Origin: Ruminococcus sp.
GTDB taxonomy: Bacteria > Bacillota > Clostridia > Oscillospirales > Ruminococcaceae
DNA length: 64,000 nt
Direction: 5' to 3'
NCBI GenBank assembly: GCA_017542125.1
Contig: JAFXXU010000045.1
Coordinates: 1-64,000 of the forward strand
Position 1 is the first letter of the stretch, and each line of letters starts with the position of its first letter. The notes beneath the pieces were generated by a model. That model ran no database searches and had not been told where the DNA came from. It saw only the letters and a list, made by a program, of their open reading frames with translations. Below are positions 48,258 to 57,841 of this stretch, piece after piece. Both the position numbers and the translations under genes were made by a program.

Positions 48258-50231
48258 TCAACTGTTATTTCTGATATAGTCGTCGATAGCATCCTTGAGC
48301 ATATGCCCTGCGGTATTCAGATCCGTCTTGATCTGGGTGGCAGCCATTGTGAGGTGCCCGCCGCCGCCGAGCGCTTCCATTACTATCTGAACATTGAACG
48401 CTCCCATACTTCTGCCGGAGATATTGACGATGCCGCCCATTTCGTATAGCACAAAGGAGGCGTTCACGCCGACGATGCCCAGCAGGTCGTCCGCAGCCTG
48501 GGATGCTGCGACGCGGATATTGTCAAATATCTCATCGGCGCAGGCGATGGCGCATTTGCGGTAGATCTGAGCGTTATTGATTATCTGTGATTTATGCTGG
48601 TAGGTCTCTATTGAGTTTGCGAACAGCTTCTTTACGTTGACGGTGTCCGCCCCCAGCTTGCGCAGGAATGCGGCAGCCTCGAAGGTGCGCACTCCGGTCT
48701 TCATAACGAAATCCTTGGTATCCAGCATTATACCCGAAAGCATAGCCTCCGCCACAGGTGAAGGTATCTTGCTGCTTATGCCGAAATACTCGATAAGCTC
48801 CGCCACCATTTCGCAGGCGGAGGAAGCCGTAGGCTCCTGATAGAACATAACGGCGTTGTCTATGGACTTGACCATCATCCTGTGGTGGTCGATGACCACG
48901 ATGGTCTGAGCTCTCGCCAAAACCTCCTTGCTCTCGACAAGGTCGGGGTTATGGGTATCGACCACAACGAGCATAGTGTTCTCGTTCATCTTTTCGATAC
49001 CGTCGGCGGGAGTGATGAAATAGTTGTTTATATCGTTCTCGTCCAGGTAGCTGATGAGCAGCTTGGCCAGGCTCTGCTCCCGGTTGACTACCACATAGCT
49101 CTCCTTGCCCATTTTTCTTGCCGCCGAGCACATACCTACGGCTGCGCCCACAGCGTCAAGGTCGGAGAATCGGTGCCCCATGACCAGGATCTTCTCAGCC
49201 TGCTGCATAAGATCGAGCATCGACTTGGCGACCATACGTGTCCTGACCTTGGTGCTCTTTTCAACGCCCTTGGAGATACCTCCGAAGAACTCATAGCCGT
49301 TGTTGTCCTTACGGACGGCAGCCTGATCTCCGCCGCGCCCGAGGCACATATCGAGGGCTTGCCTTGCATAGTATTCGCTCTCGGCCAGGTTCTCGGCGTG
49401 AGCGCCCACGCCTATGGAAAGGGTGAGGTTCTGCCTTTCGTCAACTCTGATCTGCCTTGCCATTTCGAGGATCTTGAACCTGTTCTCCACGATGGGACGC
49501 AGGTGCCTGTCCTCCATAATCACATAGAACTTATCGGAGCTGACCTTCTTGTAGAAGGCGGTGGTGCCCTCGGTGAACTCCTCGATGAGCTGCTCTATGC
49601 GGACAAGGGCGTGAGCCTTGTCGCTTTCCCTGGCGCCCGCCATCAGATCCTCGTAGTTATCCACGGAGATTATGATGACGTTCTTATGGCTCTGCCTGTG
49701 CTCGTATTCCAGCTCAACGAACTCGGTATTATCGTTGAAATAGATCATTGAAAGGTCGCCGGAGCCCTCGGTATGGATGCCTCTGGTCTGATAGAAGCGG
49801 TTTTTCAGGCAGACGAGCTCGCCCTCAGCCGAAAAGACCTTAGCCATATCCATATCGACTATATCCAGGATACTGAGGCCGTAAGCCTCCCCCTCGGTAT
49901 AGACCTGGCTGCCGAAGCGCTTATTGTACCAGATTATCACAGCCCTGTCGTCGATTATGATGACGGGAGCCGGGAAATGCAGCAGGCTCTCCCGCTCGGT
50001 CTTGCTGTTGTGGGCGGCGAGCTTCAGCACCTCCTTCTCCATCCTTCCGCGGAACAGTATGGACTCCGCGACGAACAGGAGAGTGAAGATTATAGCGACG
50101 ATGAAAAGCACCTTGCCCCTTCCGGAGGTGGAGGGGGTATCGAAAACGAAATAGGATGCTATCAGCGCCGCAAGAGCGATAATGCCCGTTGTGACCTTGA
50201 TAACTATATCAAAGCCCTTTAATCCTTTCAT
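48258..50231 (-). CDS. gdpP: Cyclic di-AMP phosphodiesterase GdpP
   Basis: A 657-residue membrane protein. Two N-terminal transmembrane helices (about 10-28 and 35-55) lead to a PAS-like domain, a degenerate GGDEF domain (VIIISVDNYEDLMAGARES) and a C-terminal DHH-DHHA1 domain with GHRFSDLDAVGAAVGM, VVVDTHNP, VVIDHHRM and GGGGHLTMAATQI. All DHH metal ligands are present. It degrades cyclic di-AMP and so sets wall and potassium homeostasis. 15 bases before rplI. Confidence 0.95.
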   Translation of the reverse strand: MKGLKGFDIVIKVTTGIIALAALIASYFVFDTPSTSGRGKVLFIVAIIFTLLFVAESILFRGRMEKEVLKLAAHNSKTERESLLHFPAPVIIIDDRAVIIWYNKRFGSQVYTEGEAYGLSILDIVDMDMAKVFSAEGELVCLKNRFYQTRGIHTEGSGDLSMIYFNDNTEFVELEYEHRQSHKNVIIISVDNYEDLMAGARESDKAHALVRIEQLIEEFTEGTTAFYKKVSSDKFYVIMEDRHLRPIVENRFKILEMARQIRVDERQNLTLSIGVGAHAENLAESEYYARQALDMCLGRGGDQAAVRKDNNGYEFFGGISKGVEKSTKVRTRMVAKSMLDLMQQAEKILVMGHRFSDLDAVGAAVGMCSAARKMGKESYVVVNREQSLAKLLISYLDENDINNYFITPADGIEKMNENTMLVVVDTHNPDLVESKEVLARAQTIVVIDHHRMMVKSIDNAVMFYQEPTASSACEMVAELIEYFGISSKIPSPVAEAMLSGIMLDTKDFVMKTGVRTFEAAAFLRKLGADTVNVKKLFANSIETYQHKSQIINNAQIYRKCAIACADEIFDNIRVAASQAADDLLGIVGVNASFVLYEMGGIVNISGRSMGAFNVQIVMEALGGGGHLTMAATQIKTDLNTAGHMLKDAIDDYIRNNS

Positions 50232-50277
50232 GTCAAAAAGTACCTCTCTTTTGTCTTTATCTCAGGCGGACGCTGTG

Positions 50278-52170
50278 CTAGATCTCCATAATGATCGGGA
50301 GGATCATAGGGGTACGCTTGGTCTTGCGGAAGATATAGTCCGAAAGGTCGTCCTTCATACGTCCCTTGATGGTATTCCACTCGTGGATGCCGCGGTCGAG
50401 GCAATCCTGGAGCGCATCGGTGAGCAGCTGCTTTGCCTCGTCGATAAGCTCCTCGCTCTCTCTGACGTAAACAAAGCCTCTTGACACCACATCGGGGCCT
50501 GCCAGTATAAGGCCCTCTTCCCGGTCTATGGTAGCAACGGCGATGATAAGGCCGTCCTGAGCCAGACGCTTTCTGTCTCTAAGGACTATGGAGCCCACAT
50601 CCCCGACGCCGAGGCCGTCCACCATCACCTTGCCGGCGGGGACGGTGCCGGTTATCTTCATATCCACGCCGTCGGTCTCTATAACCGAGCCGATATCGGC
50701 AATGATTATCCTTTCCTCGGGTATCCCCACGCTCATAGCGGTGGCCTTATGCTTGATGAGGTGCTTATACTCACCGTGGACGGGGATAAAGAAGCGGGGC
50801 TTGGTAATGGAGAGCATCAGCTTCTGCTCCTCCTGACAGGCGTGACCGGAAACGTGGACGTCGTACATATCCTCATACACGACCTCGGAGCCCAGCTTCA
50901 TCAGCTCGTTTACCACTCTGGTAACGAAGATCTCGTTGCCGGGAATGGGCTTGGCTGAGATGATAACGAAGTCGTTGGGGTTTACCGAGACCTGCCTGTG
51001 CTCGCCCATAGCCATACGGGTGAGGGCGCTCATAGGCTCGCCCTGTGAACCGGTGGTGACGATACACATTTTCTCCGGAGCATATCTGCTGACCAGCTCG
51101 ATATCCACCAGCAGCCCGTCGGGGACTTTAAGGTACCCCAGCTCTATGCCCTTGCCGATGACATTGACCATGCTCCTTCCGGAGACTGCCAGCTTTCTGC
51201 CGGTAGCATCGGCCTGATTGACTATCTGCTGTATCCTGTGGATATTGGAAGCGAAGGTCGCGATGATGACTCTTTTGCCGTCGGCTTTGGCGAAAAGCTT
51301 CTCGAAGCTGTCGCCCACCTTGCGCTCGGACATGGTAAAACCGGGGCGCTCGGCGTTGGTGGAATCGGACATCAGGGCGAGGACGCCCTTATTGCCCAGC
51401 TCGGCAAATCTGGCGAGGTCGATGATACCGCCCTGGATGGGGGTATAGTCCACCTTGAAGTCACCGGTATGGATCAGTACTCCTGCGGGGGTATGGACGG
51501 CGAGACCCACTGCATCGGGTATGGAATGATTGACTCTGATGAACTCCACCGCCATACATCCCAGCTTGACGGTCTGTCTGGGAGTAACTATATTGAGCTT
51601 ACAGCTTGAAAGTATCTCGTGCTCTCTGAGCTTGCCCTCGAGAAGTCCCAGGGTCAGGGCCGTACCGTAGACGGGGACGTTGAATTTCTTGAGGAAATAG
51701 GGCAATCCGCCGATATGGTCCTCGTGCCCGTGGGTGATGACGACACCCCTGAGCTTATCTATGTTCTTCTCGACATAAGTGAAGTCTGGGATAACGATAT
51801 CTATACCCAGCATCTCGCTGTCGGGGAACGCCAGACCGCAGTCTATGACGAACATATCGTTCGCGCACTCAATGACGGTAAAGTTCTTACCGATCTCATT
51901 GAGGCCACCCAGGGGGATGATCTTAACTGGGGTCTTTCTCTGGGGCTCTCTCTGGCGCTTTACTTCCTTTTCGGCAGTTCTCTCGTTCTTGGAAGCTGTC
52001 TGCGGCTTTTTAAGGGAAGAACGGGCTCTTCCGACAGCCGCGGCCTTCTTGCCCTCGGGGAGCTTCAGCCTTCTTGCCGACCCCTGCTTCTTCCCGCCGA
52101 GCTCGGCGGCGGCTTTATCCAGGGGGATGCCTCTGCTCCTGACCTTCTTCGATGATCTTTTTTCTGTCAT
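50278..52170 (-). CDS. rnjA: Ribonuclease J with basic N-terminal extension
   Basis: A 630-residue metallo-beta-lactamase/beta-CASP ribonuclease with endo- and 5'-exonuclease activity for RNA maturation and decay. Residues 1-82 are a Lys/Arg-rich low-complexity extension. The catalytic part begins VKIIPLGGLNEIGKNFTVIE, with HGHEDHIGGLPYF (HxHxDH), MSDSTNAERPG, HVSGHACQEEQ and PVHGEYKHL. Start MTEKRSSKK (52170) is preferred but has no good ribosome site; an ATG at 52260 in frame would add 30 residues, also without a clear site. First gene of the rnjA-gdpP-rplI-dnaB-tilS run. Confidence 0.92.
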   Translation of the reverse strand: MTEKRSSKKVRSRGIPLDKAAAELGGKKQGSARRLKLPEGKKAAAVGRARSSLKKPQTASKNERTAEKEVKRQREPQRKTPVKIIPLGGLNEIGKNFTVIECANDMFVIDCGLAFPDSEMLGIDIVIPDFTYVEKNIDKLRGVVITHGHEDHIGGLPYFLKKFNVPVYGTALTLGLLEGKLREHEILSSCKLNIVTPRQTVKLGCMAVEFIRVNHSIPDAVGLAVHTPAGVLIHTGDFKVDYTPIQGGIIDLARFAELGNKGVLALMSDSTNAERPGFTMSERKVGDSFEKLFAKADGKRVIIATFASNIHRIQQIVNQADATGRKLAVSGRSMVNVIGKGIELGYLKVPDGLLVDIELVSRYAPEKMCIVTTGSQGEPMSALTRMAMGEHRQVSVNPNDFVIISAKPIPGNEIFVTRVVNELMKLGSEVVYEDMYDVHVSGHACQEEQKLMLSITKPRFFIPVHGEYKHLIKHKATAMSVGIPEERIIIADIGSVIETDGVDMKITGTVPAGKVMVDGLGVGDVGSIVLRDRKRLAQDGLIIAVATIDREEGLILAGPDVVSRGFVYVRESEELIDEAKQLLTDALQDCLDRGIHEWNTIKGRMKDDLSDYIFRKTKRTPMILPIIMEI

Positions 52171-52372
52171 TAGGTAATACGCACCTGCGCACGCAAAACT
52201 GCGGCAGGCGCTGCTATGCTCCTTCCGTATTGGTTTCGATTTTTCCGTTACAGCTTTCATAAGCGGGCTCTCTGCCCAGTAGGAACGCTTTTAATAGTGT
52301 TTGTTTGGTGGGTCGTACGTTCCCGTATGAAGCCGCCGTGGCGGCATATTCCGAACAAATAAATCTACATCT

Positions 52373-52401
52373 ATTTTACTATCTTTTCCCTCTCTTGTCA
52401 A
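52373..52401 (-). promoter_or_regulatory. Promoter of the rnjA operon
   Basis: On the minus strand TTGACA (52401-52396), 17 bp, TAAAAT (52378-52373). It gives an untranslated leader of about 195 bases to ATG 52170, within which a good GGAAGGAG site (near 52220) has no start codon at proper distance in frame. Confidence 0.75.
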
Positions 52402-52479
52402 GCAGATTAGGTCGGTTTTTGAAATTTTAAAGCTGCGGGGTCCGGGCGGCTGCAAGCCGCCTGATACGCGCCGCCTATA

Positions 52480-54678
52480 TCAGTCCAAATTTCCGTACAG
52501 TTCTCTCAACTTTGCCGTGATCTCCTCACAAAGCGACGCCGCGGTCTCGGCACTTGTCCCCTCTGAGAACACCATAAAGCCCCGGCTGCCCTTGACAGGT
52601 CTCACCACAGCCCTGCCGCCTCCCCTGACTACCTCTGCGCCGTCCCCGACGGCAGCAGCGCCGAAATGCTCGGGAGAAAGCTCCCTGCGGGAGGATACTC
52701 CCACGAACCGCTGCGAACAGTAAAACCGGGGTATCTCCGAGATGACTTCCTCAAAGGGCTTGCCCCGCTTGGCGGTGATCATCGTTACAAAAGCCGCCAG
52801 CGCCAAACCGTCCCGGATGAACAGATTGTCAAGTGAGGCCGCACAGTCACGGGCTTCGCGGTCACCCTCCCCGTCGGAGGAGGTGAAATACCGCAGCAGC
52901 CGCCCGCCCTCCTCCTCGGCAAGGCTGTCCGCCGCAGAGGGGAATTCCAGCGGAACCGCCACCGTCTGGCCGCACTCAAAGCAGTTCTTCATCACCAGCA
53001 TAGCCAGACGCTCGTGCATAACATATCCCAGGCTGTGAGAGTAAGCCGAACAGGACATCCCGTCGTGAGAGATGTTGAAGATCAGCCTCTCCCCCGTGCT
53101 TTCGGCGTTTGCAGCGAAGATCTCATCCCCCAGCCGCTGGATGGAGCGGTCGGGGCAGCGAATAGAGGCGCAAAGCCTGGCCTCGCTGCCCGAGACTACC
53201 CGCCTGAGCCAGTCAACATACAGCTCCCGCACCCCCGAAAGCTCCGCAGACCTGCTGCGGTCGGATAAAGCCGCCGTCCGCAGCGAGACACCTGTATACG
53301 CCCGCTCTATCGCCTTTTCGGTTTCGGAGACCAGGGGCAGACCGCCCTTGCTCATAAGCGAGACCGTCTCCCCAGCCCTGCCGGTAACATAACATCCGCA
53401 GAGCAGCGAGCAGCGTGTGAGGGCAAAGGCCAGCAAGGGCTTGCTCCCCTCGCCGAGGTCAAGCACACGGCAGCCTCCCGCAGTGAGCCCCGTCCGCAGG
53501 CAGTCGGAGAACGCCTCCGAACCCGGTGACGCGCTTCTGCACACCGCAGCTATGCTCCCCCTCGGAAGTGCCGAGGCCACTGCTTCTCCGAACCTTATAA
53601 GGGACGAAGGTGCCGTCCGCAGAGGGAAGGAGCAGCTCCCGTCGTCGCCGATGCAGGCTGCCGGCACGTTCCCCTCGGTCACATCCTCGCAGAGGTACGC
53701 CCCCTCCCCGGCGGAGCATTCAGCATATACCGCCACGCCTGCACAGAGAGCGGCACCGTCCCCGATACAGGCATCCACGCCTGCTGCCGAGCCCTCGCCC
53801 AGCCTTACCGAAGCCCCAAGAGAGGCTCCGTCCAACACCGCAGCCCGTTTAAGCTCCGAGTGCGCCCCGATGACCGCTCCCCGGCCGATAATGCAGCCCT
53901 CCACCCTGGCTCTGCGCTCGATCAGCGTGTTGTCATCAACAGAGGTGTAGGGGCCTATCACCGCTCCGGGGGCGACAGTCACGTCCCTGCCGATATATAC
54001 CGGCGGGATGAGCCTCACCCCGCTGAATTTCCTGCCGTCGGCGGTGTAGACCCTTTCCGGGAATGCCGTGACCCATTTGGGCATGGCCCTGTCCAGCAGG
54101 TAGGCCTGATACTCGCAGAGCGCCTGGACATCCGTGAACCTGAAGGACTTGTGAACGGCAGCCGATGCCGCCTTCTCCTCCAGGCGGGAGAGGATTTCCG
54201 ATAGTGAGCCGCAGCCGGATATATCAGCCCCCTCCGGGAGGGCTATACCTCCCGCAAAGCCGAAGCTGCCCTTTTCCTCCCCGATGAGCCGCCGGCAGAG
54301 CTCATCCTCCTCAGTCTCGCTCCCCACCGGCTCGGAGCAGGTCAGCAGAGTCAGCCCCTCCGAGGCGATAAGTGCCTCAAAGCCCGCAGGATAGCCGTAT
54401 CCGTCCCCCAGGAGCAGCAGCCGCTCCCCGGCTGACAGCTCACCCAGCTGCTCCGGCTCGCAGACGGTCAGCGAGGCTGTACCCTTATAGCTTTCCGCAA
54501 ATTCTCTTACCTCTCTGAGATGTGCCGTGCAGCAGAGCAGCACCTCCCCGATGCCCGCTTTGCTCAGCTTTTCTATGGTGATAAGGGCAAGCTCCCTGCC
54601 CGCTGTTCTTATCAGCCCCACCGCTCTCCCCAGAGGGTCAAGGCTGCTTCCGTCCGTGAAAAATATGACTGCTTTCAT
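52480..54678 (-). CDS. Degenerate nucleotidyltransferase / left-handed-helix / phosphomannomutase fusion
   Basis: A 732-residue protein with the three-part layout of GDP-mannose pyrophosphorylase-phosphomannomutase fusions. Residues 1-195 take the place of the nucleotidyltransferase but lack the G-x-G-T-R-L loop (TDGSSLDPLGRAVGL stands there). About 215-345 are hexapeptide repeats (YIGRDVTVAPGAVIGPYTSV, GCIIGRGAVIGAHSEL). About 360-732 resemble the mutase. The phosphoserine loop TASHNP is replaced by CYVTGRAGETVSLMSKGG and the metal loop DGDxDR by FNISHDGMSCSA. Neither half seems able to catalyse, so it may be a binding or regulatory protein. AAGGAGG precedes the ATG. Confidence 0.75.
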   Translation of the reverse strand: MKAVIFFTDGSSLDPLGRAVGLIRTAGRELALITIEKLSKAGIGEVLLCCTAHLREVREFAESYKGTASLTVCEPEQLGELSAGERLLLLGDGYGYPAGFEALIASEGLTLLTCSEPVGSETEEDELCRRLIGEEKGSFGFAGGIALPEGADISGCGSLSEILSRLEEKAASAAVHKSFRFTDVQALCEYQAYLLDRAMPKWVTAFPERVYTADGRKFSGVRLIPPVYIGRDVTVAPGAVIGPYTSVDDNTLIERRARVEGCIIGRGAVIGAHSELKRAAVLDGASLGASVRLGEGSAAGVDACIGDGAALCAGVAVYAECSAGEGAYLCEDVTEGNVPAACIGDDGSCSFPLRTAPSSLIRFGEAVASALPRGSIAAVCRSASPGSEAFSDCLRTGLTAGGCRVLDLGEGSKPLLAFALTRCSLLCGCYVTGRAGETVSLMSKGGLPLVSETEKAIERAYTGVSLRTAALSDRSRSAELSGVRELYVDWLRRVVSGSEARLCASIRCPDRSIQRLGDEIFAANAESTGERLIFNISHDGMSCSAYSHSLGYVMHERLAMLVMKNCFECGQTVAVPLEFPSAADSLAEEEGGRLLRYFTSSDGEGDREARDCAASLDNLFIRDGLALAAFVTMITAKRGKPFEEVISEIPRFYCSQRFVGVSSRRELSPEHFGAAAVGDGAEVVRGGGRAVVRPVKGSRGFMVFSEGTSAETAASLCEEITAKLRELYGNLD

Positions 54679-54737
54679 AAAAGCACCTCCTTTCGGTCAG
54701 TATTGCCCCGCCGCAAAGGAGATATTCGCCCCCACAG

Positions 54738-54769
54738 ACAAAGAAGACCCGCCGGTATTACCCGGCGGG
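54738..54769 (-). terminator. Terminator of tyrS
   Basis: On the minus strand CCCGCCGG/CCGGCGGG (8 bp, 6-base loop), followed by TCTTCTTTGTC, 14 bases after the stop. Confidence 0.75.
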
Positions 54770-54783
54770 CGTGGTGATCGCTG

Positions 54784-56001
54784 TTATACCTTGGTGATCT
54801 TGTGGAACACCTTCTTGCCCTTCTTTACGATAACGGGCTTTATAAGGTCTACAAGACCCTTGGGGTCGGTGAATTTGACATCGTTGACAGAAATGCCGTT
54901 CTGGGTGACGAGCCTTCTAGCCTCACTGGTAGAGGGAGCAAGCCCTGTCTTTACCAGCAGATCGAGTATGCCGATCTTGCCGTCGGTGAGTTCAGAAGCA
55001 GGGAGCTCGGTGGTGGGCATATCAGCGCTGTCGGTGCCTGCACCGAAGATAGCCTTTGCAGCGTCAAGAGCCTTCTGAGCCTCCTCCTCGCCGTGGACGA
55101 GCTTGGTCAGCTCAAATGCCAGCAGCTCCTTGGCCTTGTTGAACTGTGCGCCCTCCATAGTCCTCTCCATCTCCTCGATCTCCTCGATGGGAACGAAGGT
55201 GAGCATTTTCAGGCACTTGATAACATCGGCGTCGCCCACGTTTCTCCAGTACTGGAAGAACTCATATGGCGAGGTCTTCTCGGGGTCGAGCCATACGGCG
55301 CCCTTTTCGGTCTTGCCCATCTTCTTGCCCTCGGAGTTGAGCAGCAGGGTGATGGTCATAGCGTGAGCATCCTTGCCCAGCTTCTTGCGGATGAGCTCGG
55401 TGCCGCCCAGCATATTGGCCCACTGGTCGTCGCCGCCGAACTGCATATTGCAGCCGTAATCCATAAAGAGCTTGTAGAAATCGTAGCTCTGCATTATCAT
55501 GTAGTTGAACTCAAGGAAGGTGAGGCCGCGCTCCATTCTCTGCTTGTAGCACTCGAAGGTCAGCATCTTGTTGACCGAGAAGCAGGCGCCCACCTCTCGG
55601 AGAACGTCGATGTAGTTCAGATCGAGGAGCCAGTCGCCGTTATTGACCATAAGAGCCTTTCCGTCCGAGAAATCAATGAAGCGGCTCATCTGCTTCTTGA
55701 AGCACTCGCAGTTATGCTCTATGGTCTCCTTGGTGAGCATCTTGCGCATATCGCTCTTGCCCGAGGGGTCGCCGATCATACCGGTGCCGCCTCCTACAAG
55801 GGCAATGGGCTTATTGCCGGCCATCTGCATCCTCTTCATCAGGCAAAGCGCCATGAAGTGGCCTACATGCAGGCTGTCGGCTGTGGGGTCAAAGCCGATG
55901 TAGAAGGTAGCCTTGCCGTTGTTGATCATATCGCTGATCTCTTTTTCGTCAGTTACCTGTGCGATAAGGCCGCGCCTTGTCAGTTCTTCGTAAAGTGTCA
56001 T
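54784..56001 (-). CDS. tyrS: Tyrosyl-tRNA synthetase
   Basis: A 405-residue class I synthetase. [20 protein letters not shown] carries the HIGH motif as [17 protein letters not shown] binds tyrosine, and [14 protein letters not shown] is the KMSKS loop (KMGKT). The C-terminal S4-like RNA-binding domain has [25 protein letters not shown] precedes the ATG. It is the last gene of the cluster behind the Tyr T-box. Only a weak promoter, if any, is seen in the 55 bases before it. Confidence 0.96.
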   Translation of the reverse strand: MTLYEELTRRGLIAQVTDEKEISDMINNGKATFYIGFDPTADSLHVGHFMALCLMKRMQMAGNKPIALVGGGTGMIGDPSGKSDMRKMLTKETIEHNCECFKKQMSRFIDFSDGKALMVNNGDWLLDLNYIDVLREVGACFSVNKMLTFECYKQRMERGLTFLEFNYMIMQSYDFYKLFMDYGCNMQFGGDDQWANMLGGTELIRKKLGKDAHAMTITLLLNSEGKKMGKTEKGAVWLDPEKTSPYEFFQYWRNVGDADVIKCLKMLTFVPIEEIEEMERTMEGAQFNKAKELLAFELTKLVHGEEEAQKALDAAKAIFGAGTDSADMPTTELPASELTDGKIGILDLLVKTGLAPSTSEARRLVTQNGISVNDVKFTDPKGLVDLIKPVIVKKGKKVFHKITKV

Positions 56002-56056
56002 TTTAATATCCTCCGTATAATTTATTATCTTGTTTTATCTTATTCTTTCCGTGGAC

Positions 56057-56395
56057 TCAGACTATCCGCTTTCCGCCGAAAGCGTGGATCGTCCTTGTTC
56101 CCTTTTTGACACGTCCGTGATGCGGGGTGCGCTTCGGGATAAGCAGCTCATCCCCCGAGTGAAGGATATGCTCTTCGCCGTCAAAGATCTCAACATACTC
56201 CCCCGATACGCAGAAGACATATTCATCGAACTCGTGGATGTTCTCCTTTGACTCTCTGTCTGAGAAATACGTCCAGACGCAGATCTGGCTGCCGTCCTTG
56301 GCTTCGTAATAGTAGCCGTCGATATCCGGGGTGTTCTGCTGGCTGCTGTCGATGCGGTTCAGGCTGTTTTTCATAAAATCCGGGAAATCATTCAT
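56057..56395 (-). CDS. Cupin-domain protein
   Basis: A 112-residue single-cupin protein. The beta-barrel motifs are visible: IHEFDEYVFCVSGEYVEIFD, DELLIPKRTPHHGRVKKGTR and an N-terminal acidic helix. The usual first metal motif G(X)5HXH is changed (HEFDEY), and one His pair remains in TPHHG. Cupins bind metals, sugars or small acids; the ligand here is unknown. It starts 3 bases after the stop of the membrane protein gene. Confidence 0.8.
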   Translation of the reverse strand: MNDFPDFMKNSLNRIDSSQQNTPDIDGYYYEAKDGSQICVWTYFSDRESKENIHEFDEYVFCVSGEYVEIFDGEEHILHSGDELLIPKRTPHHGRVKKGTRTIHAFGGKRIV

Positions 56396-56398
56396 CCT

Positions 56399-56872
56399 TT
56401 ATCCCTCCGCCTCTTTCTTATGCTGCAAATGTATCCCTATATGTCCTATCCCGAGTATCACCGAGCCTATCAGCATCGGAAGGTTCCCGCCGTAGACCGA
56501 AAGCAGAATGAATGCCAGCACCGGCAGCGTCGCCCCCGCAACCGGTATTCCCAGGATGGAGGAGTACATATCCTTCATCGTCTTCTCGCTGCGGAAATAC
56601 CTCACCCAGTAGATCTCGTAAAGCACCATCAGCAAAAACGATGCGAGCAGCACCGCGCTCCAGGGCCTTATGCTGCGGATGTTGAATTCCGAGAATATCA
56701 GGCAAAGCCCGCTTACCAGCACCTCGCCGATACGCTCGAAGCCCAGCAGCACCTTGTTCTCGCCCGCGGCGTATTTCTCATAGTCCTCGGGGAGGTTCCG
56801 GCTCCATATGATATTGGGGGTAAAGAGCATTATCAGATATATGAGCCCCACATAGGAAAACCCGAGGGTCAT
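56399..56872 (-). CDS. Four-helix membrane protein of unknown function
   Basis: A 157-residue protein with hydrophobic segments at about 5-20, 43-62, 68-88 and 105-145. The conserved-looking piece is IMLFTPNIIWSRNLPEDYEK and the end MLIGSVILGIGHIGIHLQHK. I have seen similar proteins in Clostridia without a named function. The ATG overlaps the TGA of a 15-codon frame upstream (TGATG). Confidence 0.7.
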   Translation of the reverse strand: MTLGFSYVGLIYLIMLFTPNIIWSRNLPEDYEKYAAGENKVLLGFERIGEVLVSGLCLIFSEFNIRSIRPWSAVLLASFLLMVLYEIYWVRYFRSEKTMKDMYSSILGIPVAGATLPVLAFILLSVYGGNLPMLIGSVILGIGHIGIHLQHKKEAEG

Positions 56873-56919
56873 CAGGGCTCACCCTTTTCATAGATCACAA
56901 GCTCGTCGGGCGAACTCAT
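56872..56919 (-). CDS. 15-codon open frame coupled to the membrane protein gene
   Basis: MSSPDELVIYEKGEP then TGA, whose last bases overlap the next ATG (TGATG). AAAGG lies 11 bases before its ATG. Termination-reinitiation coupling to the membrane protein gene is possible. It may also be chance. Confidence 0.3.
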   Translation of the reverse strand: MSSPDELVIYEKGEP

Positions 56920-56948
56920 ATCTATCACGACCTTTCAAAGCATTAATC

Positions 56949-57833
56949 TTATCTCATATCGATCGATTCTTCCGTGGGGATGCCGCTCTCTTTGAGGGCC
57001 TCAAAGGCCAGCTGGACGTTCAGCTTCGAGAGATGCACCTTGCTGATCTGTGGAGCTGTTGGGGAATCGGGGTTGCGGTAGAAGTTGATGAAATACATCT
57101 CGGAATCCGAGCCCACAGCCTTGCCGTTGAAGTAGGTGCCTCCCACCACGTCTGCACGCCTTGCGAGGATGATATCCGCCCGCTTTATGGGGATGATCTC
57201 ACCGGGAGTGATCAGAGTTATAAATTCATCACCGATGCTTACGGCGTTACCGCAGGCACCGACGATCTTCGAGCCCATATAACTGCGCTCCAAGCGCTCA
57301 TAGTCCGGGCGGTCGGAGAGCTTAAGGTAAAAGCGCCTGGCTTTCAGCCCGAACAGCCCCGATGCTGCCAGATACAGCAGTATGATTATGCCGCCTATTA
57401 CAATATACTTGACACCGGGTTCCCCGTTGCCCTCACGCTCCTCTGCGAACAGGACGATGAGTATAAGTCCCAGCAGGAGTGCTCCCAGCAGTTCAAGAGC
57501 GATAGCCGGGCTGCGGTAGCGGGCGATAAGGTCGCTTTTCATATCCTTCTTAGGGGAGCCGGGCTGATGCTTCTCTGCAAAACGCTGATACCTGCGCTCA
57601 CCTGCGGCAGTACGGAACAGCTGCCCTGCCCGGAGCTCATCGGCGGTCTTGAAGGACTTCACATTATCCCGGTGCTGCCAGTAGCTGATAAAGAATATCA
57701 CCACCAGCATTATCAGCGCTATAGGCACACATATATACCATTCTATTCCCTGAGCGACACCAAGCCCGATGCTTATAAGCACCGCGATGGATGCTATACC
57801 CGCATTCACAAGAACTTCCTTCAAAGCTGTCAC
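56949..57833 (-). CDS. Membrane protein of unknown function behind the T-box
   Basis: A protein of about 294 residues with two N-terminal transmembrane helices (about 10-30, 35-55), a basic loop (about 58-105), two more helices (about 112-132, 147-165) and a soluble beta-rich C-terminal domain of PH/YcxB-like look (YERLERSYMGSKIVGACGNA, ITPGEIIPIKRADIILARRA, MYFINFYRNP). GTG 57833 lies 9 bases after the T-box terminator. TTG 57824 with AGGGG 8 bases upstream is an alternative. It is the first gene read out of the tyrosine T-box. Confidence 0.7.
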   Translation of the reverse strand: MTALKEVLVNAGIASIAVLISIGLGVAQGIEWYICVPIALIMLVVIFFISYWQHRDNVKSFKTADELRAGQLFRTAAGERRYQRFAEKHQPGSPKKDMKSDLIARYRSPAIALELLGALLLGLILIVLFAEEREGNGEPGVKYIVIGGIIILLYLAASGLFGLKARRFYLKLSDRPDYERLERSYMGSKIVGACGNAVSIGDEFITLITPGEIIPIKRADIILARRADVVGGTYFNGKAVGSDSEMYFINFYRNPDSPTAPQISKVHLSKLNVQLAFEALKESGIPTEESIDMR

Positions 57834-57841
57834 CCCTTATC

